From Numida meleagris (lineage: Eukaryota > Chordata > Aves > Galliformes > Numididae): a stretch of DNA of 64,000 nucleotides. The number at the start of each line of letters is the position of its first letter. The stretch's first letter is position 1. Shown here one piece after another: positions 47,801 to 58,835 of this stretch. The stretch is from the NCBI RefSeq assembly GCF_002078875.1, contig NC_034410.1:75794661-75858660 (forward strand). The letters are read 5' to 3'. The translations under genes were made by a program, and so were the position numbers. Below the pieces are notes generated by a model. It did no database searches and was not told where the DNA came from. It worked only from the letters and a program-made list of their open reading frames with translations.

Positions 47801-50800
47801 TTCTTGGGCGTTTGCTGAACTGAGGCTACACAACTGCTTTCAGTCACTGCAGACATAGTAAATGAAATAGCATATCGGCATAGCCTGTGGAGGACGAAAC
47901 ATCACCAGCTTTATCTGCATCAATTGTTTGAAGTCGTTCACCCAGAATGATGTGATTAGAACAAGAAAAAAGTGCGTCTTGTATATAAACTGTGAAAGCC
48001 TGGGACTTTCCTAAATAAGCACTAAAACACTTCAGCCGTCTCTGCAGCGTCCTGTTCAAGCTTGTTCCCTTCTAAACAGTCATGAGGTAAGATGTCCCAG
48101 TGGAAAGGCACATGCTCAACATTTATAATGACTGACCTATATTTGGTTTAATTTTTGCCCAGCACAGATTCCTAAAAAGCCATTCACAATAAATGACATG
48201 TGGTGCTAGGATTAGATTAGTATTTCTTCTTCCATATTATTAATTGAACAAGCATAGAAAATAGAGTGGTTTTGTTATAGTTCTCCACACGCAAGTTTTA
48301 TACTGCGTGTGTGTTGTATTGAGTAACCCCCCTTAACCATATTTCCTTCTTTTGCCTTAGCTCACTTTAAGGCTGCATGCTCCAGTGTAGTAATGCTAGT
48401 AATTTTCATCAGCAATAATGGAACTTCTGTAAGAGATACTGTGCATTCACAATCAAAACATGAAATATAGCAAAACTGTAGTTCCAGAGGTGGGGAATTA
48501 TCTTCATCAATAACATAATGGAGTGTATAGATTTCTCATTCATTTTTGTCACAGAGTTTCAGCTGTGGATGTTTCTCGCATCCATTTTTAGAGAAGATCA
48601 GAACCCACCTCCAATGTCCCATTACCACAGGTAGCTGCATGTACTGATGGGCTGACAATCCATGTTTTCTTTTTTTCTTTAAGACCATTGCTCTAATTTT
48701 GTTTCCTAGGTGAAATAACTACTGTGTTGGCTTTTCAGCCATAATTTTGCTATTGGCTTGGGTACCCTGTGTAATTTTTTTTTTTCTAATAAACATTTAA
48801 ACACCAAAAGCTTTAAGTGGAACCGTAAGGGGGATTTTCAAGTGCCGCTGTCTCTTCAACAAGTCTGCAGTTGTTTGAAAGCATGTACATATTTACATAC
48901 AGCACAGAACTACATAAATATAAACAATATCAGAATTATCTCTTCATTTAAATGGGAATTTTATCTAAGAACGTGCATCTAAAACTGCGTTCGTTCCACA
49001 CATTGCCTTTGAAGAACGACACTTTCACACAATTTCTAATGGCTATGTTCACAGTACTTTTTACCTTGACAATATGCTATTTTAAGTGCTCAACAGTAAT
49101 TTAAAATCACTTTAATATTGAATTATCCTTACGAACCCCTGTAGTATATAATAAATCGGTTGTTTCAAATATGGCGGGAGAAATGACATACATTGTCACA
49201 GAGCTCTGGTTCGCTTGGGCCTTGCTGTAAATCAGACACGCGTTCCTTTGTTCAGAGGAGCCAAATGCTTCCTTCCAGGTGGCTGGCTAGGCCAGGAATG
49301 AATTTGTTTTGTGGTTGTAGCTCTGGGCTAGAGACCTAAAGGTAAGTTGTGACTTCAGGAAGGGAGAGAAGAAGGGGAAGGAGGAAACAATTTCAGCAGG
49401 CGCATGTACTACAATGTGAGGAGTAGTTTCACAGGATGAAAGTGCTTACTGTTTGGATTAACGGCAAAATTGCCCGTGCTTTTTACTCTTAAGATATTGT
49501 CTCCAGACAAGTAAATTACCAAACAGCAGCCCATTTTTAGTTGGCGTTCACCACCAAGGTGATCACTTGCAAGCCTGCTCCATCACAGAGCACAGCAGTG
49601 GCCAGCTTCAGTGCAGCCCAAGACCACTCCAGGTACTATCTGGATGCTCAGGAAGTTTTGAGTCAGAAGTATATTAAGGATACCAGGAGGGCATACTGAA
49701 GAGGGTACTGTATGTATGTGTTTGTTTACTTCTACCTTTGTTTTTGAGTAGTTGCGTATATGCAGTTCATGGTTAGTTTCAAAGTCACAACATTGAGAAG
49801 GAAGCAGTCACTTTGATCATATCGGAGGGCAGCAGCTAAGAAACATGTCCAGTATACCAGGCCTGCACAAATCTTTTGTTAGAGCAGCTACCAAAATTTT
49901 ATTGGGATCGTGTTAAGTGTTGTCCTGTTTGAAGTGTTTCAATGGTTGGATGGGACCACTGAGGAAGTTTCAGACAATTGGAATGGGACCTGTTCTGGCA
50001 GACTGCACGGTGACTTTACTTACAGCGCATCTCCGGGCTATGAGAGTCATCTTGTCAGGCTTATACAACTTTCAGAAGCTTAGCACTTTCTTTGATATTA
50101 CTGACACCTTTTTTTTTCCCCCCAAGAATAAAGCATGTTGCATCAAGAGTAACAGTGTCAAGGATTTGGGCAGCAACATACCACTTCCTTTCTTCTTTTA
50201 CTCTTCTACTCAGGTTCACTCTGACATCTTACCTGGTTACAAATGAGGCTAAGTTCTCAGGGGCTTCTCTGACGTAGGGCTGTCCTCTTATTTCAAAAGG
50301 AATTGCATGAGCTCATCTAAGAGCAGTTTTGTTTTTTAACTAAATTCTGAGTTATTTTTTACTTACTGATGTTCTTAGACATCAGACACGTGGCTACAGT
50401 AAATTCACTCGTCGACATAAGTGAGGATTTATTTGCTTCTAAGCAGAACTGCACAGACAAATAGTACCTGCTTTTACCTAGGTGAGTGTAGCTTAATTTT
50501 GTCTGTAAATACACGCAAATTAAAGTGTTTCTTTTAGAGGAACAGTTTCTGAATTTGCAAACTTTTTTCAAGAAATTGTGATTTTTCTTTTTCTAAAAAA
50601 AAAGAATACTTCAAATATTTAATCCAGCTATTAGTTACTGGGTTGCTAGAAATAAATCTTTTGAATACTCAAAATGTGCTACGACGTTATTTGACTTACG
50701 CCCTTACTCCATTTTTTTTCCTGTAGTATGTTCAGAAACTTGGAATGTGACATCAGCTTGGGAAAGTCTCGCAGCAATGCTTAGTACTGTTTTCTATTCT

Positions 50801-51461
50801 AACTTTTAGCTCTTTGTTGTCAGCATTATACAGTCTCAAAATAGAAATGAGCTTGGAAAGTGTAGAGGCAAGGTGTTCAGACACTGCTTTCTGGAAATAA
50901 CCTCCTTTGGGTAGTGAGTAGTGCAGCAGGGATGGCTGTGGCATGCATGCAAGATAAGGCAGCCAAACAAATTGCCTGGTTGGATGCGGCCTCTGGATAG
51001 ACTCTGGGTGTCTGTTTGGGCCAACTCTGAACAGCTTTACTGTTAAACCTTTTGTCCTGCCTGGGCCTCCTGTCCCTGCTTTTAAGTTTGTATGACAGGA
51101 AACAAATTGAATCTATTTTCTAATTAATACTGGCTGTTTGGGGGGGGGAGCGGGGAACATAGAAATGCTGTTTATAAAATCAGTGGTGCTTTTATTTGGA
51201 CAAAGGCATATTTCTCAATGCTTCTGTGAATGACAGAGTAGATTTATTAAAAAAATGCTATTCTATTTTAAAATGAATACATCTTGGAAGGCAGTTTTGA
51301 AAAAAAAAAAAAAGAGATCTGTACATTGGGAAGGGAGTGTAAGTGCTTTTGGATCTACTGTGACCTTTCGGGCACTAAGCTGGTCCTTTCCAGTGGGAGC
51401 TCAGCCATTGCTGATCATCAGCTCTGCCCTTCCTGTTTCCAGATACCTTTCTGTCATGATT

Positions 51462-51462
<1 letters not shown>

Positions 51463-51494
<32 letters not shown>
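51463..51494 (+). repeat. Poly(T) tract, T32
   Basis: 32 uninterrupted T residues, the longest homopolymer in the window. It could be the A-tail of a minus-strand retroposed sequence, but no source sequence is recognisable to its right. Length is likely to be error-prone and polymorphic. Confidence 0.9.
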
Positions 51495-51499
<5 letters not shown>

Positions 51500-51829
51500 T
51501 ATGGGGTTATTGTTCATTAGATACTTTTGCTGTCACCTCGTGCTGGTCCCAGTTGAAGTTTTGAAGCATATGCCTCCAGGGAACAATATAACATGCAATT
51601 GTGAAAAGCACTATTTTTTTTTTCCCAGATGAACACTGATTTTTTTTTTTTTTTTAAAAAAATCAATTTGACCTAGTTTACCAAAACATCTGCTGAGTAC
51701 ATGAACAGCTTGTTGGCCAGTTCTGCCCTCTTCAGCAGGTGTAATTTCAGTTGATGGAAATTGCAATACGTGGTTTCAGAGGATGTGTGGATAATGTGTC
51801 CAGATGACAGCAGTATCAACAAAGCGTGT

Positions 51830-51842
51830 GGGGGGGGGGGGG
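51830..51842 (+). repeat. Poly(G) tract, G13
   Basis: 13 uninterrupted G residues followed by AGG and an A run. It is capable of G-quadruplex formation and is unusual in AT-rich intron-like DNA. Confidence 0.9.
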
Positions 51843-53030
51843 AGGAAAAAAAGGGCAGATGTTTGGTTTATTCTGTCTACATGGATACATGTACTTAAAT
51901 TCACTCGGAGTTTATCTGCTGTCACATTGTGCTTCACTCTGTTACAGAGAAGGATTTTATGGTAGGCTGCTAAGCTTACAAAGCAGTCCACCTGTTGCAA
52001 CAACCTTATTGTGCAGCCATGTCTTACTTGCTGATTTATTTATTTTTGGCTTCCTTGTTTTGATCTTTCCAAAACCTTAAGCGTTTGGCTTGTCTGTGGT
52101 GGGATGACTTCCTTTGTGGTTTTGGCATCTAGGAGGTTATTCTTGCAGTGAAAAAACAGAACTGGATACTTCATATTCTCACAGACGGGTAGAAGGTAAA
52201 TTACACACTTTTTAAACCTCGCCCTTTAAAAACAAAACAACGACAACAAGAAGCCTGTGGGTTTATTTAACTGAATTACTCTTAGTTTTGTGTTTAGTTT
52301 AGTGCTGTGTGTGTACCAGAAATATATTCAATTCTTATTAAAAAATGATTAGATCATTAAGCTATTAGTCATTGTTCTTTAGGTCTATTTATGCATAAAT
52401 CAAACTGGTGGTGAACCTACGTATTATGTAATCGAAAGGTCCTGTTGGTGTGCAGCATGAACAGATCATTCCATGCCTTCTGTCTGCTCCAGGCCTTTCT
52501 CCCTCCATTCCCACTTCCAGAGCTGTTAAAGTTCTGAGTCATCGTGGCTTGCAAATTTAAATTCATTACTTTGTGAGATTAATTCAAAAATGTGTCAAAC
52601 TTTGATTTCTGAAACTGATGTGAATACTTAAATAAAACTGATTCTATCGGTTGTTCATTAATGCAGCATGAAATTAACATCTGAATCAAACAGCAGAAAT
52701 TTTAGTAAACAAGATGCAGTATCGTTTGGGAGAGCTCATTATTCTGTATACACAGTAATATTTCTGAGACATATTTTTTTTTCTTCTTTCTAAGCAATTC
52801 AAAACATTTTCTGTTTTTCAACAAAGTATTTTGCGTTCGTGTTTGTTATTGGATCATTTGTGTGTGGTAGTTGTCATTAAAAAGTTAGCATCTTTGGCTA
52901 GAGATGAGACTGGAACCAGACATGCCCGAAGTAACGACATGCATAAAACTGCCTGTAAACTCAATACATGCAAAACATTTCCCTGGGTTAAGAGATGCTC
53001 TGTAAGGTCAGAGGCTAAAATCCTATTTAA

Positions 53031-53061
53031 AAACAACAAACAACAACAACAACAAAAAAAA
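53031..53061 (+). repeat. CAA microsatellite
   Basis: AACAACAAACAACAACAACA followed by an A run. A simple trinucleotide repeat of about six to seven units. Confidence 0.9.
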
Positions 53062-54307
53062 GGTATCCAGTTCAGTAGCCTCCAGGAGGTTAGGCTCCCC
53101 TCTCTCTGGCTCTGACAATAACGAGGTTGCAAAACTCTATAATGGGATCGGTGTTAGTCTTATGTAGTTCCTCTTGGCTACAGAGACTGCCTTATGCTTC
53201 TGGTAGTAATTAGTCTGAAAGAGTTCTATGCTACTTTCCTGTGCTGAACATGAACTGGAAGAAGAGGTAGAAACTGTTCTGCCTGTCCATGGGGTTATGA
53301 AGCTGCTTAAAGGGAAGGGGAAGCTGGTTTCTGAGAGGTGAATCTTCAAATCCTTCCTGCGAAGCAGTGTTACAACTGTGGGGATTTTGCTCTTGGGGGG
53401 GAAAAAAAAAGTTAGAGACACTTTATATTCCAGTGTTGCTGTCAAAGACATCCCAAAACATTGTTGCAAGGGTCTCTTGCTACTTTTTGTGAATGCGTGC
53501 AAAGGAGGGAATGCTGATGCTGTGTAGCTTTCTCTATTTCTGACTTCATTCTGCAATGGACATGAGCCAAAGAAATGTCTCTCTCAGTCAATGCAGCCTC
53601 TTGTTTGAGGAAATGAAGTAGAGTGGAGTGAGTACAGTCAGTGCATCCCATTAAATTATTTCTTTCATTCACATGCCAGTGACTTTGCTTTAGGAAATTA
53701 TATAGACTCCGCCAACCATGTAACGCACAAAAAAGTCAGTCTTTGCCACAGTCTTTACCAAACAGAAGCTCTAGAAATGGCAAAGTAACATAATAAATAA
53801 CCAAAAAAACTTCCATAGAGATTAAATTTGGCTTAATTCCTGACTTCAGTACACTAAATATTTAGCCTGCCTTTTTAAGCCAAGGACTAAATTGCTTTAT
53901 AAATTCCTAACACTTGATAAATAATCAGCCTGATTTCACATTTTCCTTATTCAGTGGTTACATAATCTGAAATATGCAAGTAAAGGACAACAGAATAGGC
54001 TCAGCAAACTAAGTAGTCTTTCTTCTGTTCTTACATTTTAGCATGGCAAATGTTGCTTGTATTTAATTATTCTGGGCTGCAGGGACTCCTCAAAAGGGTC
54101 TGAACTGAAGGAAAAATTTGATTCAGTGAAGAGACTTTGCAGTGCGGTGTTCAGTGCAGCTTCTCAAGCAGAGCAGGGAAACCTTTTCCATAGGACAAGG
54201 TAGTACTGAAATTAGATGGTGTCCATGAACGAAGAAGAGTGGACCCTGCAAGATAAAATAGTATATCCACGATCAATTCAGAATATAAAAAAAAAATCCT
54301 GAAAATT

Positions 54308-54619
54308 AATACCTGAAGGGAAGATGCAAGAAAGATGGAACCCAGCTCTTGTCTGTGCCTGTTGCCTGGGTAAGTGGTGGTGGGTACAAATTGGAACACA
54401 GAAGATTCCCTTTGAATGTTAAGGAGACACTTCTTTGCTGTGTGGTGACTACCACAGGTTTCTAGGCAGGTAGTTGAGTCTCTCCACCTTGGAGACCTTC
54501 GAAAGCTGTTTTGATGTGCTCCTCGGCACCCTGCCATAGGTGCCTCTACCAGGGCAGGGGGTTGAACCAGATGGCCTTCGGCCGTCCCTGCCAACCTCAG
54601 TTGTTCTGAGATCCTGTGA
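54308..54619 (+). mobile_element. CR1 LINE 3' fragment (old)
   Basis: AATACCTGAAGGGAAGATGC, GGAACACAGAAGATTCCC, GGAGACCTTCGAAAGCTG and GAACCAGATGGCCTTCGG follow in the order of the CR1 3' region, ending in TGTTCTGAGATCCTGTGA. Sense strand with substantial divergence. The 183-codon minus-strand frame across it is not a gene. Confidence 0.88.
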
Positions 54620-56589
54620 AGATGCCTATCATGCATGATTAGGACCTCGTGTGGCACTAAGATACTGTGTTGTGGTTTGTGAGCAGGCGGCTTGATTGAC
54701 ATTTGGCACTGGCCAGAATAATCTTGTCTTTGATAGGTTGTGCAAGCGTAGATTGCAATTCCAGATCCACATTATTTTACGCTAGCCAAGATCATTCAGA
54801 AATGTCAAACTTCATCTGTCTTGGAGCTGTTCAGCTGTGCAAATCATACAGCTTTGACAAAGTAATCCCAATGTGTACACAATCTTGAGATGCTAAAAAG
54901 CCCTATTTAAGACTTACGTACCGTGGATGTTTGTGAAGTGAGTTCCTCCCATGCAGCCTCAGGTCGTGGCAGGGGCATGCGTCTGCTTCCTCACAGCCAG
55001 TGAGTCATCAGGACTGCCAGGCAGTGTTCCCATGGACGGCCTGGGAGGGGAGGAGAGCCGAGAGTTTGCTGGCTGTGCCAGATTAGCCATGGACATTGCA
55101 TGGTGTGTGTTGAAGCGCAGCAGTTCTCTAGGGACCTGCTGGGGCAAGGGACTTTGCCTGGCTTTCCTTCCTGACCAGTTTGGCACAGTTTTCCTTGTGC
55201 TGCCATGGAGACAGTGCCTGCTGTTACAGAAGAAGGGATGTGTGTGGCATTCAGGCACTGCCAGGTGTGGGGAGGAGAGAGCAAGCATTTTGCTGAGTCT
55301 CCGGTTCTCACCATGGTCAGAGGGCAGATTTAAGATGGGGGCAGGGGGGTTAGAGATGCAGTGACTCAGAAACCATTGCTGGAAATTTGTTCTAGCACCT
55401 CCCTCCCCTCCTTTCTGCCATTAAATTAGCTTGAAATGCCAAGTTTAAAATACAGTGTGTTTTGGCTCCTTTTTATTTCCTTTGCCTTTCTTCAGCAGCT
55501 GCATTATCAAAATCCAGTCCCTTTTGAAAAGGGAGCATGAATTCCTACCTGCCAGCTTTGCATTCGGGGCCTGGGCCCGAATACACTCGAACATCGTGTA
55601 TGTACCAGGCCTTACACAGAACTGCTGGGGTTAATGACATCACTAGACCGAAGTTCTGATTGTTTTATTTTGCTGTAGTAATGGCTTAAATTTCAGATGA
55701 CTAATGTCAATTAAATGTCCTGTTTACAGTTATAGAATAAGTTAATTCATAATTTCGTACTCCCATTTCAATGAAAAATACCAATGATTCTTACAGCTCT
55801 CTTATTTTATAATTGTACTGTGCAGTATCTGTGACGTTGTTGCTGTAAGGAGCATTCTTGTAGAGATGTTTACAACACTCTCATCTACTGAGATTTTGGT
55901 GGCAGCTGACTAGTACTTGAAGCAATTCATATTGGCGTGAGTGGCATCATTATTTTAGTGGTACTTGATATTGTTGAGGTGCAGCAAATGTCAGTGTATG
56001 TTTGATTACCAGGAACCATAACTGCAAATCCAGTCCAGTATGTCTAATTCTTCTGTTCTATTCAGTGTTTTCTGTAGGGTAAATACTGTAAGTTGTGTGT
56101 TTGTTTGCTTATTTAAAGACTCCAGAGCAAAAATGTCTTGTGTTCTCTTGTACAAAGGTCCAGATTCCAAATCTGGATGTTTTATGGATAAAAATCATTT
56201 TAATATAAAAACAAATTAATTATATTTTCTGCCTTCTGTTTTGTGGCAATAAATGTGTGATTCACTACTGAGAACAGCTTTTATTGGTCAGACAAGTTGT
56301 CTCTGCCAATGACCGTATGCATGCGCTGAAGGAAAAGTAAGAGGAGGGCGAGAATATATGACACTGCCACCTAATGCTTAAAACTTGCCTACTTTCAGAT
56401 TTTAATAATCCTATTAAAAACATTGTGTGCTTACTAAACATCAAAGTCGTTTCTCTCAGGTAAAGAACCACCTTCTTTCACCCATTTTCAAGTCTGCCTT
56501 TTATTTGCTATTTGCGCTACTTCCTGGTTTGGAACAGCTAGTGCATATGTCCTACAGAGTTTTTTGACCTCTACCATATTCTCGTCAAG
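54620..56589. other. Unassigned, one GC-richer patch
   Basis: About 2 kb. A GC-richer patch at 54950-55370 gives open frames on both strands (137, 109 and 107 codons). None has splice, domain or start support and the patch is not CpG-rich, so I call no gene. Confidence 0.45.
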
Positions 56590-56770
56590 CTGTCTCCAGG
56601 CTGAAGAACTCAAATGTTATTGTTCCTTTTAGAGAATCCATTTTGTACCTTTGATCATCCTTGTAGCCCTTTTCTCTATCTTTCCAGTTCTTCTACATCT
56701 TTCTGACATGAGAAGAGCTTGGCACAGTTTTCAAGATTCTAGCGCACTTGTTCGGTGGTATAACACTGCT
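56590..56770 (-). mobile_element. Diverged CR1 fragment, minus strand
   Basis: CTGTCTCCAGGCTGAAGAAC, GATCATCCTTGTAGCCCTTT, CTGACATGAGAAGAGCTTGG and a later ATTCTAGCGCACTTG follow the reverse-complement CR1 order (sink of the 3' untranslated part). Neither usual end is visible. Moderate confidence because divergence is high. Confidence 0.55.
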
Positions 56771-57268
56771 GTAAGAAAGCTGGTGATCAGATGGTGGTGG
56801 TGTGATGTTACTGTAGTTACCCATAAAGCTCTTCCTGGGATGACATCAACCCAGCCAGAGCTCCTGAGAGGGGATGCAGCCATTTGGGTAAGTGGCAGCA
56901 GTGATGGCCTGGTACTCCTTGCTGGCCTGGTCAGGACTGGGACCTCACCTCTGGGACATGTGCCTTAATGGACCATTGAGCTGGCAGGCATAGGAGATGC
57001 AGGCAGAGCTCTGCTAATTAAGCACAGTGAATGAACAGGAAACTGATACAACTTCAGCAATGGTGCAGTGGGGGCATGGCTGAAGCCTGTGTGCAGACAG
57101 TAGAAGACCAGAAGCAAGCTTAGACAGGGAAAAAATAACAATGTGCAGAACAAGGTCCCCTCAATGTTTGACACCTGTGGCAGTAAGACAGCAACTCTCC
57201 CCTGATCTACAGAAATTCTGCTGAAGAACAGATGCAGAATCTTGGCAATAGGCTGGAAAGATGAATAC
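56771..57268. other. Unassigned; may be 5' part of the old CR1
   Basis: About 0.5 kb between the diverged CR1 and the solo LTR. The last 80 bp (from about 57190) may belong to the same CR1 ORF1 relic that continues after the LTR, because the LTR has split an older sequence. No other feature is seen. Confidence 0.35.
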
Positions 57269-57795
57269 TGTCATGGTTTTGTGATTTTCGGTTATTGGTA
57301 TTCCACATCATAACATCATGTGGTGGACATACCTAGTTCTCAGAAGAGAAGGACTACTACAGTCCCCATGGTACTTTGCTCCTTTGTTACCATTTTCCAG
57401 CCGGAGGGAAAAGATAGAAGCTCGCAGTATAAAAACTTGCAGATCACGAGACCTTGTCCCTTTTTTCCGCCGTCTCTCATCTTGGCAGCACCTCGCTCTC
57501 CAGCCGTCTCATCGGTAGTAGAGTAAGGCCTACCTTGATTTTGGGACATTCTCTCTCTCTGTGTTGGATTTATCAGCTTAAATTGTAATTATATTGTATT
57601 ATAGTGTGTTGTTTTGCATTCCGATATTTTATTTAGTAAATTAGTTTGTTTCTCCTCAGATTGTTGCTGCTGTTCTTTGCTCTCAGGGCCATCTCCCTAC
57701 CCTTTTCCCCTTTCCCCTTTTCCCGGGATGTGGGCCCTTGGGTCCCCCGTCCCCTTCGTCACGGAACCGGGCCTAACGCCCGTAAACCGTTGACA
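57269..57795 (+). mobile_element. Solo LTR of an endogenous retrovirus (ERVL-like)
   Basis: 527 bp starting TGTCATGGTTTTG and ending CCGTTGACA, with the TG...CA ends of retroviral LTRs. AATAC at 57264-57268 and 57796-57800 is an exact 5-bp target duplication. Inside are TATAAAAA (57428-57435), a TATA box, then AGTAAA (57635-57640), a possible poly(A) signal, and a GC-rich 3' segment (U5-like). There are no gag, pol or env sequences on either side, so this is the product of LTR-LTR recombination. The TGTCATGG start is common in avian ERVL-type LTRs. Orientation is inferred from TATA-before-poly(A) order. The insertion lies in an older CR1. Confidence 0.88.
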
Positions 57796-58835
57796 AATAC
57801 AATCCAGTGGAAGAGGCAAGCAGGCCAACAGCTCTAAATAGTCAGGAAGAAGAGATACTAAGTATCAGTAGCAGGAGACTCCCTTCTGTGGGAAATTGAG
57901 ACACATATCTGGTGACTTGACACACAGTCATGGGAAGTTGGCTGCTTCCAGCAAACATCCTGCATTAATATACTGCCAAGATCATCCTAAGCTCAAGAAT
58001 TTACTGCTCTTCCATATGACACCAGTAATACTGCAAAGTGTGGCCTGGAAAATTAAGCAAGACTACCAAGGTTTAAATTTAAGGAGAAACGCTCTCAGGT
58101 TGCTTTCTCATCAGTTTCTCCAGGGAAGAAGACAGGCAGGATTAGGCTTGTTATTCTGGTCAACACTTAGTTGTGTGGCTGTTTTCCATGATCAAGAGGT
58201 ACCTCAAAGACTATGAGCTACCAAGCGGAGAAGAGATTCACTTATTGAAAAGGTGCATGGACATCTTTTCTAATAGTTTGGCTGACAACAAGTTGGACTT
58301 TAAGCTAGAGTTAAAGAAATGGAGACAAGCAAGGCTGGAGGGGGCAAGGTAAAAGCATGTGGAGAGCATAGTGAAAAGGAAGGCCACCACACTCCCCTCA
58401 GAGACAAGCAGCAGATGGGACATCATCTCAAGTGCCTGTGCACCAACCCTCATACTCTGGAGAACACAGAAGAGATGGAGTTCCGTGTACAGTCACAATA
58501 TTAAAGTGTCAATGGAATTAGAGAAACTTGGTGGGAAAGTTTGCACCTGGAGTCCTGATTTTCCTCCACAGCTGCTTTTTGAAGCACAAGAGCAGTCTAA
58601 CTAACCCCTTGAGAAGGAAAAGGAGCAGGCGTAGAAAGAAATTGGCTGGAAAAAAAACAGCAAGCTACAGGGGGAGCTCAAATAGAGGAGAGGAGAGAGA
58701 AAAAAAAAAAAATAAAAAAAAATAACACCACTAGAGTGGTGCAAAAGGGGGCAGACTCCCAAATAGGGGAATATAGAAACATTGCTTCAGTGTCTAAAAA
58801 TGCAGTTAAGAAGGCAAAAGCTCAGATGGAGCTTT
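57796..58835 (+). mobile_element. Ancient CR1 LINE: ORF1 esterase and endonuclease start
   Basis: CR1 ORF1 carries an SGNH/GDSL esterase-like domain and ORF2 starts with an endonuclease. Here GTAGCAGGAGACTCCCTTCT (near 57868-57888) encodes the V-A-G-D-S-L-L esterase block. CTTCCATATGACACCAGTAA and CTACCAAGGTTTAAATTTAA follow in family order, then CTCATCAGTTTCTCCAGGGA. From about 58425 comes the endonuclease N-terminus (LKCLCTNPHTL, then IRETWWESLHLES, related to ITETWW). It ends with a linker-like KKAKAQMEL near 58808-58835. The middle of the endonuclease is missing, so there is an internal deletion. The frame is broken throughout. The element may begin left of the LTR, near 57190. Confidence 0.72.
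58699..58726 (+). repeat. A-rich tract
   Basis: A12-14 runs separated by a single T inside the CR1 relic (GAGAGAAAAAAA...AATAAAAAAAAATAAC). Probably slippage in a purine-rich part of the old LINE. Confidence 0.75.

Larger units (their letters stand above)
42691..54307. other. Presumed intron 1 DNA, homopolymer-rich
   Basis: About 11.6 kb without a recognised repeat family or firm exon. It carries an unusual number of long homopolymers: A27 at 42794, T16 at 44600, T-runs near 46002-46022 and 47079-47096, A-run at 51299-51313, T32 at 51463 and G13 at 51830. Two weak exon-like stretches (46339-46404 and 48592-48630) have flanking AG and GT signals and open frames, but lack family support. A possible untranslated exon ends at AAG|GTAAGT near 49342. 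Confidence 0.4.

Noticed and set aside
49240..49342. Possible exon ending at a strong AAG|GTAAGT donor
   Set aside because: All three frames contain stops. It could only be an untranslated exon, which cannot be supported from sequence alone.
49541..49632. Possible 92-bp exon whose start (TKVITCK) recalls alcohol dehydrogenase
   Set aside because: Similarity ends after seven residues and the following codons do not fit the family; the splice sites are ordinary.
50744..50785. Possible ATG exon after TTTTTTTTCCTGTAG
   Set aside because: A good acceptor-like tract, but the frame stops after 18 codons without a donor.
51463..51494. Poly(T) as the tail of a minus-strand processed pseudogene
   Set aside because: No open frame, gene-like sequence or target duplication was seen to its right.
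54151..54702. 183-codon minus-strand open frame
   Set aside because: Runs antisense through an old CR1 (54308-54619) and its flanks; no recognisable protein.
54951..55364. 137-codon plus-strand frame in a GC-richer patch
   Set aside because: Competing long frames exist on the minus strand. No splice or start support and not CpG-rich.
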